Source: Pleurotus djamor
Lineage: Eukaryota; Basidiomycota; Agaricomycetes; Agaricales; Pleurotaceae
Direction: 5' to 3'
Assembly (NCBI GenBank): GCA_029747585.1
Contig: JAPEVF010000010.1
Coordinates: forward strand, 62,001 to 126,000
DNA length: 64,000 bases
The notes under the pieces were generated by a model. The model ran no database searches and had not been told where the DNA came from. It saw only the letters and a list, made by a program, of their open reading frames with translations. This document shows positions 21,902 to 35,100 of this stretch, one piece after another; position 1 is the stretch's first letter, and each line of letters starts with the position of its first letter. The position numbers and the translations under genes are program-made.

Positions 21902-24900
21902 ATGGAAGGCCCAAATTTCGATTTCACTGACAAGGCTCGCGGCACAATCAACGCAGCCGTTCAGCTGGCGAAAGATTATGCTCATGCCCAAAGTACGTGC
22001 CCACTCATCTTTACAACCGAACGATGGACTGAATTCTGTTATTTTCTTTGCAGTTCATCCCGCTCACATTGCTTTTGCCCTGATGACTGACATGTCTTCA
22101 GGAGACGAAGCGATTCCCAATGGAAAGCCCTCTTCGCAAAAGTCGCTGTTTTACTCTGTGGTAACCAAGGCAGGAGGGGACCCAGTAAGTCTATCTCCCT
22201 TAGATGGCATATGAACAATTATCTGACCACTATCCATAGACCGTTGTCCAGAGGGGCATACAACGTCTCATCGTTCGTCTGCCCAGCCAAGATCCTCCTC
22301 CAGAATCGGTGTCCATCAGCTCTCTCGCACTCAAGGTGCTCAAGGAGGCGCAAAACCTCCAAAAATCCATGCACGACTCGTACATCGCACAAGACCATCT
22401 CCTCCTCGCCGTCTTGAAGGACCAATCTATCCAGCCTGTCATCAAGGAAGCTGGCCTCACCGAGGCGAGCCTCAAAACGGCAATCGAACAGATACGAGGT
22501 AATCGTCGCGTCGAATCGAAAACAGCAGAACAAGGTTTCGACGCGCTCCAAAAGTATGCTGTAGATCTCACTGCCCTGGCTGAGGAAGGCAAGATCGATC
22601 CGGTCATTGGACGAGACAACGAAATTCGACGTGTCGTGCGGATTCTTTGTCGCAGAACGAAGAATAACCCGGTTCTCATCGGAGAACCTGGTGTCGGAAA
22701 GACTTCGATCGCAGAAGGTCTTGCTCAGCGAATTGTCAAGCGAGATGTCCCAGCAAGTCTCATAGCTAGGCTCTATTCGCTTGATATGGGTGCTTTGATG
22801 GCCGGTGCGAAATATAAAGGTATAGTTCATTCATCAAACCTTGTTTAGTGCAATGAAATTAACCAGGAGTTTAGGTGAATACGAAGAACGTATCAAGTCG
22901 GTCTTGAACGAGGTTGAGAAGGCCGCTGAGGATGGCCCTGGCGTCATCCTGTTCATCGATGAGCTGCACCTCATCATGGCCGGTCGTGGTTCCGAAGGAG
23001 GTGGAATGGACGCTGCCAACCTGTTCAAACCCCTTCTCGCTCGCGGCAAGCTCAGATGTATCGGAGCTACGACGCTTGCTGAGTACCGGAAGTACATCGA
23101 GACCGACGCCGCACTTGAGCGACGGTTCGCCCAAGTGTTGGTAAACGAACCATCGGTGACCGAAACCATTAGTATTCTCCGTGGCATCAGGGAGAAGTAC
23201 GAAGTTCACCATGGTGTCAGGATATTAGATGGTGCCCTCATTCAAGCCGCCACCTTGGCACATCGATATCTTACTTCGCGTCGTCTCCCCGACGCAGCCA
23301 TCGATTTGGTCGACGAGGCCTGTGCAAGGTATGTTATTATTCGTTTATCCTTGCACTATTCTTAAGCTAACTGAACCTCAATAGTGTCCGCGTCAATCGA
23401 GAAACAGAACCGGAAGCCATCGACAAATTGCAACGCAGGCGACTCGAGCTTGAAGTTGAAATCCATGCTCTTGAACGCGAGAAAGACGCTGCGAGCAAGG
23501 AGCGTCTGCAACTTGCCAAGAAAGCCATCGTGGAGGTTGACGAAGAGCTACAACCTTTGAAGGCTGCTTACGAGAATGAGAAGTCGCGCGGAGACGAAAT
23601 CAATGTGTTGCGCCGTAAGCTTGATGAACTTAAAGCTAAGTTTGAGGAGGCCGAACGAAGGTAGGCATTTCCTAAATTTTTCTTCAATCCTTCCCGTTCT
23701 AACGCTTCTGTAACAGACGAGACGTTCAGACGGCATCCGATATCAAGTTCTACGCTATCCCCGAAGTTCAAGCCCAAATCCAGAAACTCGAAGCGAGGAA
23801 GGCAGAAGAAGATGCTGCCGAAAGTCCCAACGCCGACGCTGTTACACCAGAAGCCATCGCAGACATTGTGGCAAGGTGGACTAACATTCCTGTGACCCGA
23901 TTGATGTCGACGGAGAAGGAGAAGCTCCTCAGAATGGAGAAGATTCTCGCCGAAAGCGTCGTTGGCCAGCCGGAGGCCGTGAAAGCTGTTGCCAACGCTA
24001 TTCGTTTATCCCGAAGCGGTTTAGCGAACGCTCAACGGCCCATTGCAAGCTTCCTCATGGCTGGGCCAAGTGGAACTGGGAAGACCCTGTTGTCAAAAAC
24101 TGTGCGTAGTTTCGTTGCTAACTCCAAGTCCCTGTCACTGACCGATCTCGATTAGCTTGCCACTTTGTTGTTTGATTCTCCAGACGCGATGATCCGCATT
24201 GATGGTTCCGAGTACTCCGAAAAGCACTCCATCGCTCGGCTCATCGGTGCACCCCCAGGGTACATCGGACACGATGCGGGGGGGGCAACTTACCGAATAC
24301 GTTCGCCGCAAGCCATACTGCATCATCCTCATCGACGAAATCGAGAAAGCTTGTCGAGAATTCGTTACCCTCTTCTTGCAAGTTTTGGACGATGGTCGAT
24401 TAACCGATGGTCAAGGCCGTGTGGTGGACTTCCGAAACTCCGTCATCATCATGACATCGAATCTTGGTGCCGCTTACCTCAACGACATGGGCGAAGGACC
24501 TGTTCGACCCGAAACTCGGTCACTCGTCATGGGTTCCATCCAAGGCCACTTCCCTCCGGAATTTGTCAATCGTATCGACGAGATCATCATCTTCCGCACG
24601 CTATCACAACGAAACGTCTTGAAAATCGTCGACATCCGTCTCAAGGAGGTCGAAGCTCGGCTTGCTGACCGAAAGATTGTCCTTGATATCGATGATGAAG
24701 CTAAAAACTTCCTCAGCTCCGCGGGCTACTCTCCTGTCTACGGTGCTCGGCCTCTGAACCGCGCAATCCAGAGCGAGCTTCTCAATCCTCTTTCGGTCAT
24801 GATCTTGTCCGAACAAGTTCGCGATGGCGAAGTTGTCCGGATTCGCTTCGATGGTCCTCGCAATCACTTGTATATTATCCCCAACCACGAGGCCAACGAT

Positions 24901-24966
24901 GCACAAGCACAAGGCATGGATGTTGACGATTATGACGATGACATTGAAATAGAGGAGATGGATTAA
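21902..24966 (+). CDS. hsp104: Hsp104/ClpB-type protein disaggregase
   Basis: Hexameric AAA+ chaperone that rescues aggregated proteins with Hsp70/Hsp40. N-domain starts [20 protein letters not shown] and [13 protein letters not shown]1 has Walker [14 protein letters not shown] and Walker [10 protein letters not shown]. The coiled-coil middle domain spans about 23400-23790 ([20 protein letters not shown]). NBD2 has [13 protein letters not shown] and, after the break, [11 protein letters not shown]. The C-terminus is acidic ([13 protein letters not shown]), like the TPR-binding tail of cytosolic Hsp104. There are introns near 21992-22053, 22183-22239, 22821-22865, 23331-23385, 23661-23716 and 24102-24154. 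A single extra G in the 8-G run at 24278-24285 breaks the frame within [20 protein letters not shown]; both sides are otherwise intact. Promoter has a heat-shock element and TATA box. Confidence 0.94.
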
Positions 24967-25221
24967 ACACATTGCAATAACTCTTCATCATTAGTTGTAT
25001 TTTTACGATAGCACGTTCAATCAATTGTATAGTAGTCAACAATTCACTCTCCCTAGTATGTCTTCTGTATGGTTTGTGTTGAGTTCTCAGATTTCTTGAG
25101 ATCGAGGGCTCCTAATTCGCCTGAGCCACGTGCTTCCACGCACAGGAAAGGCTCTAAGCCCGTCAACCAACGCAACAACGACCACCAACACCACAATCAT
25201 CTAACAATCTCATATGGGGCG

Positions 25222-27376
25222 ATGAACTCGTCGATAACACGCTCGATACTGAGCACAATGGACTTGAATACCGATACCAGCCTCCATCTCGCGGATACCT
25301 ACATTTCCATCCCTTTGGGCATCATAATTGGCTTGCTTGCTTCGTTCGTCCAATCACTTGGCCTCACTATACAACGGAAGAGTCATGTCCTCAATCAACG
25401 ACTACCGGAGGATGAACAGATAGTTGAGCACCGCAGACCGTGCGTGAACTATTAGTTTCCTCCATCCATCCGTTTATTGACATCCACGTTGCTCGGCTGA
25501 ACAGCTTGTGGCTACTTGGGTTTGCTGTCTTCATCTCTTCCAATGTCTTGGGGTCACTTGTGCAGATTGCTTCCCTACCAGTCGTTATACTTGCACCTCT
25601 TGGTGCCGTGTCGCTTCTATGGAACGCCTTCTTTGCCAGAATACTTTTGGGCGATGTCTTTTCGCCATGGATGATATTGGGAACCTTCCTGATCGCTGGG
25701 GGAGCGATACTCATTGCAGTATTTGGAATCGTCCCAGAACCCACACACTCACTTGAAGATCTACTGTACCTCTTTCGACGCCCTGCATTTGTTGCCTATT
25801 TCTCCATCTTAGGTTCAGTGGTCTTCATTGCGCTCCTGGTTGTAAGTCTTCCATATCAATACACCACTTTCTAGTTCTGATAGGCTGCGTGCTTAGTCTC
25901 ATATCGTGGAATATTCTGTTGCGAAGCGTTCCAAGCTATACGACACACCCCTCGTAGCCACTACGCCAACAGTACCTGTCGTGCCAGTTCCCGAAAACCC
26001 CTCGTCTCTCACCACCGGCGTCACAAACACTATCTCTGAGGGAATGGCGACAGAAAGGACTCCCCTCATCCCTCGTGGCAAAAGCCGCAAACTCTCTACC
26101 GCGTCATCTGTTTCATCCGCAGTCTCTCTATCCACCCCGTCTACCCAGAGAACTCGATTACTCCTCGCCGTCTCATATGCGTCATTCTCAGGAATCCTAT
26201 CAGGCATGTGCCTGATCTTTGCGAAGAGTGGTGTTGAGTTGTTGGTCTTGACCCTTCGTGGCCATAACCAATTTTGGCGTTGGGAGTCCTGGATACTTTT
26301 GCTGGGGCTCGTGGTCTTCGCCCTCTTGCAACTCTGGTATCTCCATAAAGCTTTGATACTGGCAAACCCCACACTCGTTTGTCCTTGTGCGTTGTATTCC
26401 TTTCGCATTGAAAACTCTACTCAGTGTAATTGTAGCTGCCTTCTGCTTCTACAATATCTCGTCCATTGTCAATGGATTAATCTACTTCGATCAATTCTCT
26501 GCGATACCTCCCCTCCACCTCGGACTCGTCGGACTGGGCATGGGCATCCTCCTGAGCGGCGTTTGGGTTGTCAGTATCCAGTCGGACACGGCTGACGACG
26601 GAGAATGGAGCGATACGGACAGCAGTGATGAAGAGGTACCTCTTTCGCCACACCCGACAGCCATTTTGGACACGAACCGTGAACAAACGAACGAACCTGT
26701 CATTGAAACAACCGTTGACGACCTTGTCAAGCCTGATTCTGACATTAGCGAAAGTCGGCAAACCATCCCCCGCATCACCACTACCGCTCATAGCATAGGT
26801 CTTGGTCGACCCCCGCGTCGACCTCTGTCCGAAACACAATCGCAAAGAAGAGAGGACGTTACGCCCATATCTCCTTCTGTATCATCAATGTCCCATCCGT
26901 CGTCGCGGCCTCATCGGGAGCACCGCAGGAGACCCACCATAGATACAATTTCCCCCTTCCTCAATGTTGGGCAGAGCCAACGCCACCCTCCGAACGCGTC
27001 TCATACTTCGCCGCCTTTGAATGCCGTAAGCACACTAGGCACAGGGTTTCAGATTGGGTTATCCCCCATGAGCCCAGGTTTCTCCATCGTCCCAAGGGAA
27101 AGGCACAGGAGGATTAGTGGGCTTCGACGCGACAACTCCATTGAGCGGGAGGACGGGGATAGACGACGACGGACGGTCAGCGAAGGCGACTTTAGGCATC
27201 ATCTTTTCACCGCTCCGGATCCAGATGATCCACCGCTGAACGCTGGTGACGCGGTTGGTGAGGTTACCCCAGACATTGGGATGACCGAGGCGGGAGTGAA
27301 CCCCAACAAAGGTCATCGACCCGCCAAAGATCGTTGGAAATGGTTGGCTGGGTTGTTTACTCGGAGGCAGGCTTGA
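25222..27376 (+). CDS. NIPA-family magnesium transporter-like protein
   Basis: Membrane protein of the NIPA (DUF803) family, proposed Mg2+ transporters. Helices are visible as LGIIIGLLASFVQSLGLTIQ, LWLLGFAVFISSNVLGSLVQ, VVILAPLGAVSLLWNAFFAR, WMILGTFLIAGGAILIAVFG, then after a cytosolic insert SYASFSGILSGMCLIFAKSG, ILLLGLVVFALLQLWYLHKA, and a C-terminal pair. The family signature YFDQFSAIPPL is present. The insert between helices 5 and 6 is long and Ser/Thr-rich, and a disordered C-terminal tail of about 270 residues follows the last helix. Introns near 25441-25501, 25841-25897 and 26386-26433 join in frame. I chose ATG 25222; ATG 25258 is an alternative just before the first helix. Confidence 0.9.
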
Positions 27377-27828
27377 TGCTATCCTTAGGTCACTTATGTA
27401 TACCCTAACTTTTGCCTTTATGTGACACACGCCCAGGTGCTTAGGAACCAGGGACAAGCGTAGTGTGAGAAGGGACGCGCCTAGCAACTAGATATGTCTT
27501 CCATTGCTCAAAACACCCATTTTCCTTGAGCAGCTTGACCTGGAGGAGGGCAGACGCGTAGATTATGTTAACTGCCAGGTTAGATTGGGTTTCTTGTAGG
27601 ATCCGAGAGAGTAACGCGCGAGTCTTTACGCTGGATCTGACCGTGCTAAGCGACATGATGATGCGATGGAAACGTCTTCTGCGACCCTGTACTAGAGAAT
27701 TTTCGGTGAGAAATATTGGAAAGATATTTGGGATTGACGGTGTTTCTCCTTCTCTGCGTTTCTCCGTTTCTCCTTCACTCTGCCGTGGCCGTTGACCGTG
27801 ACGTCTTGAGTCAGACTGTCTTCGAGGC
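27377..27828. other. Intergenic, 452 bp
   Basis: Between the NIPA-like and DENN genes (both +). A leftward 71-codon frame (27441-27656) is discussed in the findings. No repeat or RNA gene seen. Confidence 0.5.
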
Positions 27829-30800
27829 ATGTCCACCTTGGCCCCTGCGCCGCGTCGCCCAGCTCTACCTCCAACGCCAGTAACCGCGTCGCCTCTAAAC
27901 GACAAACAACTCAAGTCGAGTTGGTCTGACCTATCTTTACGCGAAGGGGACAAAAAATCTTCGTTTACGCGGTCGTTCGCCCAGAAAGCAGCTGCAAACC
28001 TGGTTCCAAAGTCGGAGCCCAAAAGGGACACGGGCGCGCCTCAGCCGATCGTGAACATCTCTCCCCCACAAAAATTTGCTTCCAACTTAAACCACAACCA
28101 CCATCATCGTCCCGCCTCCCCCGCCAACCCTCCCGTCGAGCTCGACGCTGAGGCGCTAGCCAATGAGCTCGACTATATAACTGTTACCACCCCACCCACC
28201 AACGCTCTTTCTCATACCCCTAGAACAGATAAGGCTTCTCGCATTCTCGGTATAAAACACCGCAAAAGCATGGAGCCCATTCCTGCTTCGGCCAGGAACT
28301 CTATTATGTCCACTCATTCAGCCAGGGACCCTCCTCCCACCCCGTCGGCCGCGCCTACTCTACCTCTAACATCCCTCTACGTCGTCTCTGGTCTCCCCAA
28401 GTCACCTCACACATGGACCCTGGCAGACCCAGATTCGGTCATGGGTCTGCACCATAGCGACGGCGCTGTCAACAGGTGGTGGCGGCCTGAGGTGCTAGGA
28501 AGCACTATCAGCCCTGGCGCAGGCGGGGGGAAGAAGAAGAAGAGAGGAAAAGGCGAGGAAACGTTGAAAGGTGCTGGCGCTCTCTCTAAGCAGGAAGTTG
28601 GGAAAATGCTTTCCAAGGCTCTGAAGGTTTGTCATTTTTCCTTCTCTGACTGCTGGACATGTCGCTTATAGCGCGTCGCATTCTAGCTCTCCTTCACCCA
28701 AGAGGTAGAGATCATAGCATCCACTCTGCAACCGGCCTCTACCGTTCATACCTTCACCTTCACACTTCCCGCACCTTCCACTCCTTTGGCACCTACACCT
28801 TCTGGCGACCTTCTGCGTGCTTCCATTTTAACTACCTCCGATCGCCCGGCGTCGGCCATCTCAACTTCGTTCGCATATGCCCACGATGACCCTTTTGCCC
28901 GCCCATCCTCTGCTTACCTTGGTCCGCCCAGTCTATTGGGGCATAGCTCCAACCCTCATCTCAACAGCTCGCGACCATTTTCTGCCCATTCACCATTTGC
29001 TCTCAGTGGGCCCAGCCCCGCTGCTGCTCCTGCTGACCTTGCTCAACCAAGCACGGTTACCTACCATGGAGTGTGCCTGACGGTCTGGTCCCACGCTGAC
29101 GCCGAGCGATCGAATGCAATTCGCAGAACATTAGAAGCAGGTCGTTCTCGTAAGGAATCCGCACAGTCCCTTGTGGCGTCTCGTTTGAAGTCACTTCGCG
29201 CTGATGCCAATGGCATAAACGTTGAGTCAACATCCGATCCAACTGTCCAAGCGCGTCGTTCGGCCAAGAAGTCTGCTCGTGGTCCTTGGGCAGATGCTGA
29301 AACCGATGGAGAGACAGAGAACGACGGCGCCATGAGCGAGAGCGATTTTGACGTCGCCAGTACTATCGGGCACGGACCTGGCGAGAGTACTCTGTTTCTC
29401 CCAGGGGACACCGTCTTTTGGCTCCCATACGCCCTCACCCTCGTTTCTCGTCACCCAATCTATGATCTAATGCGGGACTACCTCACGCTCTCCTGGGCTC
29501 GCTTTTCCAAAGATGTTCAATCACATACTCTCCAAATCTCTAAGATTCTCGCTCACCCAGCGCCGCGTGCTGGGGAACTCATCAGGCTTGACGCGTCACC
29601 AAAGACTGATAATTCGAGCGACACGACCAGTCTTGAAGTTATTGCCCGCTTCCCTGGCGGTCTCGACTTCGGGCGCGGCCTAGTTGACATCAATTTCACT
29701 ATGTGGCCTCTCTTCAAGTGCTTGAACATTGACAACATTCTCACTATCTGCGAAATTGCGCTCTCACCTACGGGTCGAGTGCTCTTTTTCTCTCGCCATC
29801 CAGCTATGCTCGGTATTGCTGTTTCTACCATCAAATACCTGGTCGAGCTTCGGGGTTGGAATGGGATCGCCTTGCCTGCGGTCCATTCTCGAGATGCTAA
29901 GATCTACATTGATGACCCAGGTCCATGGATAATGGGACTTGCTACGGAAATGCGTTACGCCGTCCGCCCTTCCCCTGAAGTCTGTATATGTGACCTCGAC
30001 ATCAACTATCTCTCCTGCCCCTCACCCCCTCCCGGTGTCGTTTCCGTCAAGCAACAACGAGAAAAGTATCGGAGGGTTTTACTCGGCGCCTTTGAAGCAC
30101 ACTACCACCCTGATCACTGCATCCCCAGCGAATTCAAGGAGGCTTTCCCTGCTGGTCGCTTCCGACCTGTTTGCAAGATTCAGGCGAAGCGGGGGGCGGG
30201 TTCAAGTGCCGTTGCGGAGCAGATCAAGCCTCCCGAATGGTGGCATTCGACGCGTATCATACAGGCATTTGATACTGTCCTCCAAGATAGGGTACGTGAA
30301 CGTCACGAAGTCCTTTTGTGTACATTTTTTCTAATGTCCAATTTAGTTCAAGAAGCCTTCGCTCCTCAAGCGCATCTCTATGTTCGGTGCGGTGAAGCGC
30401 CCTCCTCAACTCACCGCTGCAGAGCAACTCATCCAACTCTCCATTCGGAAACGTGCGACTGCGTTTGTTGATGCTCGGGACGACTTGGAGACCAAGATTG
30501 GCCGACTTTCCAGGCGACTGAACTTTTTGATGACTGAGTCCGATCTATGGAGGGACAAGTTCGTCACTTTTGAACAGTATGCTGAGAAGCTCAGTGCCGA
30601 AGCTACCCAACTACGAGCCAAGATCAACAAGGAACAACGCGAAACTAAGAGACTCAGCGGCCTTGTCTCTATGACCACCGTTGAAAAATCTAAACTTCAG
30701 AATCGTGAGTATGGAGTGTTAGATAAGTTGCTTACGTTACTTACGATACTCTACAGAACTCAAGGACACAGAGCAAGCGCACAGAGAGGCTATTTCGGAG

Positions 30801-32030
30801 CTTGAGAAGATGAAAGAGACCATGGATCGAATGGAGCAAGAACGAGCAGAAATGGTCGCGGAAGTTGAGGCCCAAATCGAGCGCGCTCTTGCCTCGATGG
30901 CGGTCGATATCAGTGACTCGGACTACGGAAGTTCGCGGCCTGGTAGCAGGATGTCATCTACCTCAACCAGCAATATGACGGCCACTCGGTCTCGTCGAGC
31001 CAGCGATGCGGGTATGAATAAGTCGAGCAGCAAACAGCTCCGATCATTCAACACTGATTCAACATTGGCCGACGTCAACGATGATACGACCATCAATGCC
31101 GGTGTAGTCAAGGACAGGGAAACCGATACCATTCCGGAAGCTGACGAAGAGGATGACACAGTCTCGGCGGCGAAAAAGAAACGTTTCTCTGCTACGGATG
31201 TTGATGTGCCACAGGATGGAATGAATGCTGTCGACGAAGGCATTAGCCAGAAAAGTGACAAGATTGCTCAGAAGGTTTTCCAGATCCAACAGAAAGTAAG
31301 ATCGTGATAACTGAATTACGTTCATGACTGACATATCCTTCTTAGTTGGAAACAGCCCTTGCTGCTGATCGTCGTACCGCACGATGGAGGAATCAAATGA
31401 ACGGACAATACGAGAGCGGAGACGATAGCGTATCCGAATCAACTCATAGTAAACCGCGTCGCAAGCCAAAGGCTCGGACCCGTTCCGGGACGGAGTCATC
31501 TGCTAATACCCATACCGACGATGGCACCATGTCTGCTGCCTCAACGCCCGTCCATGGCGCCCGTTCAGCCACTGACGGTGGAAATAAAACTCCAACTCAT
31601 TCTACCGATGTCGAGGACGTAGAACACTCTATCCCTCACGGCAAGAGCCAACCTACGACCATCTTTGTATCCTCTTCCGACCCACCTTCCTCCCCTCNTG
31701 CCCGCTCAGGCCACCCCCACAACACCGGGATTCAGTTCCATCTCAGCCAGTGCGACGGATGAGTCCGACACTGATTTCCAGAGCGCATACTCCGCCAGCC
31801 CTAGGGAAAGCTATGGCGATTTCGAGCCTGTGCACAACGCGGGATATGACGACAACACTCCGCCAATATCGTACCGTAACCTAGCCAGTCTCACCAAACC
31901 TCGCCGCGAACGCCTATCCAGCACCAGCACGGCTACGGTTATCAGCCCGAATGATGAGGCTGAACCGAGTCCTACATTCAGCGAAGATACCGTCGTTTCT
32001 CATGGGCGCGTGTTGCCCAAGCATATTTAA
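27829..32030 (+). CDS. DENN-domain protein (probable Rab GDP-GTP exchange factor)
   Basis: Large protein of about 1,330 residues. After a disordered N-terminus, a tripartite DENN module starts around LYVVSGLPKSPHTWTLADPD. It continues through TVTYHGVCLTVWSHADAER, FLPGDTVFWLPYALTLVSRH, LIRLDASPK, FPGGLDFGRG, then the core DENN block ILTICEIALSPTGRVLFFSR and AVSTIKYLVELRGWNGIALP, and a dDENN-like helical part with RRVLLGAFEAHYHPD. A coiled coil (KIGRLSRRLNFLMTESDLWR) and a Ser/Thr-rich acidic tail follow. DENN proteins act as Rab GEFs in membrane traffic; the Rab partner is unknown. Exons join at 28626/28687, 30291/30347, 30704/about 30757 and 31305/31347. The frame is broken at a single N at 31698. 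Start ATG 27829 opens the longest conserved frame. Confidence 0.88.
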
Positions 32031-32189
32031 TGTATTTATCTAGTCTATCCTTCCCTTTCTCGTTGTGGATATGGGTCTTCCAGGCGTCTTTAGCCCACTT
32101 TTAATTCCGTTGATGATCTAACATTCGTTCTTTGCTTTCCTATTCAATTATACGTATTTTTTTCCATTGTAAATATCGTCACATTCCTT

Positions 32190-35100
32190 AGTCCATCTTC
32201 CGCCTTAAATTCAACATCCTTACCACGGAGCTGATCTGATCATAAAACCAAGTTTGTGAAGACTTGTCGGGTATAAAGATAAACCTGTCGTGTTCCTTGC
32301 CAGCCTTGTGAGAAAACCGGATGCCTGTGTCTTCGATGGTAACTCCAGCGACTTGATTGAAGGGGAGGTCCCATTCGAGTCTGAGCTTGTTGGACCAGAA
32401 TGATATGACACGCGAAGTGCTCAGAAGCACGACGTTGTCGCCGCCGTGAATATCTAACACAAGAATCAGTCGATGCAGCTCCGGGGAGGATTAGATCCAT
32501 ACTGATGTGCGCGACGTAAGCTTCATTGCGGAAGGCTCCATTCTCAAGATCCCTCATCCAATACTGCCCCAAGCCGTCACGGGCGGAGTAAGTCTGATCC
32601 AATAAATTAAACAAAATGATGGATGTATCGTGGAGAATCACGTACACGCAAGACACCATCGTATGGCACAAGCCTCGGCTATATGTACATCAGGGCAAAA
32701 TCAGTTGGACGGGGAAATATACTCACCAGCCGAGCCCTATCTCTCTCTGGGTTGTCAAAGACTGTAGTGGTATTCCGAATCCCTGATATAGTCTGAGAGA
32801 CGTGCAGACGGAGAGTTGATGGGCATCCTACCTTCTGAAACGTTGGAAGCCAAATCGAATACCCCGACGACAGGTTTGGTAACGGCTCTGTAATACATTA
32901 ATAGTTTGGTGGGCACGCAGTGTGATAGACTCACCCTACGAGACCTTTCCCAACACCTTTGAAAAAGCCTAGTGCACCCTCCGTCTCAGCCCCTTCGATG
33001 GGTTTCATCTACACAAGGGTCAGGGTATTGAAGCAAACTCGCTACACTGGCAATCTTACCAAAACACCTTCCATGGCACTGGCGACGCTACTTGCAAATG
33101 CTTCCCCGCCGGCCGCGACTCCATAGCTGTATGTCAATTAGCAGCGTGTACCGTTTCGACAAAACAACCATAGAACGTACATAGCATGTCGGGGCTTGTT
33201 CCGCCGCTGTGTCATCCGTCGCCGTGCCTGATATTCGGAGTCGAACGTTGCAGCAGACAGACCTAGAGGGGTATTACAAACACAACGTACACCTATGATC
33301 ACAGGAGCGTACCTTTTCCGACGCTACTGGTAAACTTGGTGAAACTGTCGCTTACTCCAAATACAGTTTTCTTCACGAAACTAGCGGCTCCCTGCACGTT
33401 CGACTGAGTGTATGAGCTTACGAAGAGACAGTCTCTCTCACCTTGGCGATTCCGATGCCCAACTCTTTATTACCATGCATGACCACGCCATTGAATGGCT
33501 CATAGAAGATATCGGCGACACCAGAGCTAACATTTGTGAATAATCCGACGGGGTTTCCGATGAAGTCAGCCGATCCAAGAATGCGATATAGTTGGCGTAG
33601 AACGTCTTGACGGTAGTGATAGGTGATTCGACTTAACAATTCTGGTTGGGTCAAGCGCATGTCTTTGATCCCTAATGCATTGAGCTCCAGAGGTGCATCA
33701 TTGATATTCCCGACTGTCATGGTTAGGGCATTTATGACTACGGCCAAAGGATTTCGGAGGACCAATCTAGAACACGTCACAGACGTTCCAATCGAGCGAT
33801 ACAGTTACTTACTTGTCTTCGCTGTTCATACGCTCAGTACGCATGAAGGATAGAGAAAGTTTGATTGGCTGGAGTTCGAGAACCTCAAAATATAGTACTT
33901 GGCCGACAGCGACCTCCTGTGGCTCTGGGATGTCATCTGGGTCCTTGATAAGCACACTAAAGGGGAGGTGTGTTGAGTTTTTGGAAACGAATTGTTAAGA
34001 AGCTCTTACTCGACCGTTTCGTCTTCCCAGGAAACACCTTTGATTTGAACTAGATCAAAGATAGAAAACAGAAGATCTTCATCCGCTTCAATCGTGAGTG
34101 CTTGAAGCAAAACGGAAAAATACTTGATGTACATGACTCCATGGGCTAGTTTGAATGATGAGTATTGCACAGAAGGAAGAAGTAGTTTGAAAGACCTTGG
34201 TCTTTGAGCCAAGATACGGACGCTTGAACGGTCGGAAGGGCTGCAACAGAGTCGTTGTCTTTCTTCACAGGAGTGGGTTGCAGAACAACAGGATATGTGG
34301 CGTCGTGTAGCTGATTGTCAACTTGGAGGCTGCCCAGAGAAATGTGGACATCCTGTGCAACAGGACTGTCCATGTAGCTGAAGCTGAGGCGATTCATGGA
34401 AACGTATAACACCTCGACCAGTTTCCGGTTCAGGAGAGAGACTCCTATTCCAGCCAGGTCCACTTTCGCGGTCAAAGAGGGGTTCGTATCTTGCGACACG
34501 ACATTGAATGCCTCTATGCCATTTTGAGTGTGGGCAGATGCCGTCGAATTTCGGTGTTTAGGTTTATAAACGCTCCGTTCAGGAATGTAATTCGTGATAC
34601 GAAGTATTTGTTTCGCTCCGTCTGCACGAATATCCAGGGAGACCCCTTTCGTAGCCTGGAGGGCTCGATGAGTCCAATTATTGTGAAACGAATAAAACTT
34701 ACCGCAAGGATAAATGGAAGGAGGTCACCAATTTCCATGATGTCCACAGCTCTTTTGGTTTGGCCGACAGCCAGTACGATCTGCTTATCTCTCGCGGCCG
34801 GGTAGTCCCATGCGTACAATAGCCTTGAATGGGCTTCGAGACGGTATGAAGGGGTGGGGGACTTTGGAGGGCGTTCGTCCTTGACAATATGGTGTTAAAC
34901 GAACAGGAAGCTCAAAAGGAAAGAAAGACTCACAATCTGAGAAATCGTGAATGCGATATCACTTTCATTTTCAATGACAAATGGCCAATCTGCGATAGCC
35001 TCCAGGAAATTTATGAAAATCGTGGAACCGTCAACTTTGATGTCTGCACGAATAAGTTTGCTGGGTCCTGCCATGCGAAGATGGACGGTTCCAATATCTT

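Noticed and set aside
27441..28031. 196-codon leftward frame overlapping the DENN start
   Set aside because: Its N-terminal half is antisense to the well-supported DENN exon; only the last 71 codons could be independent and those are listed as a weak finding.
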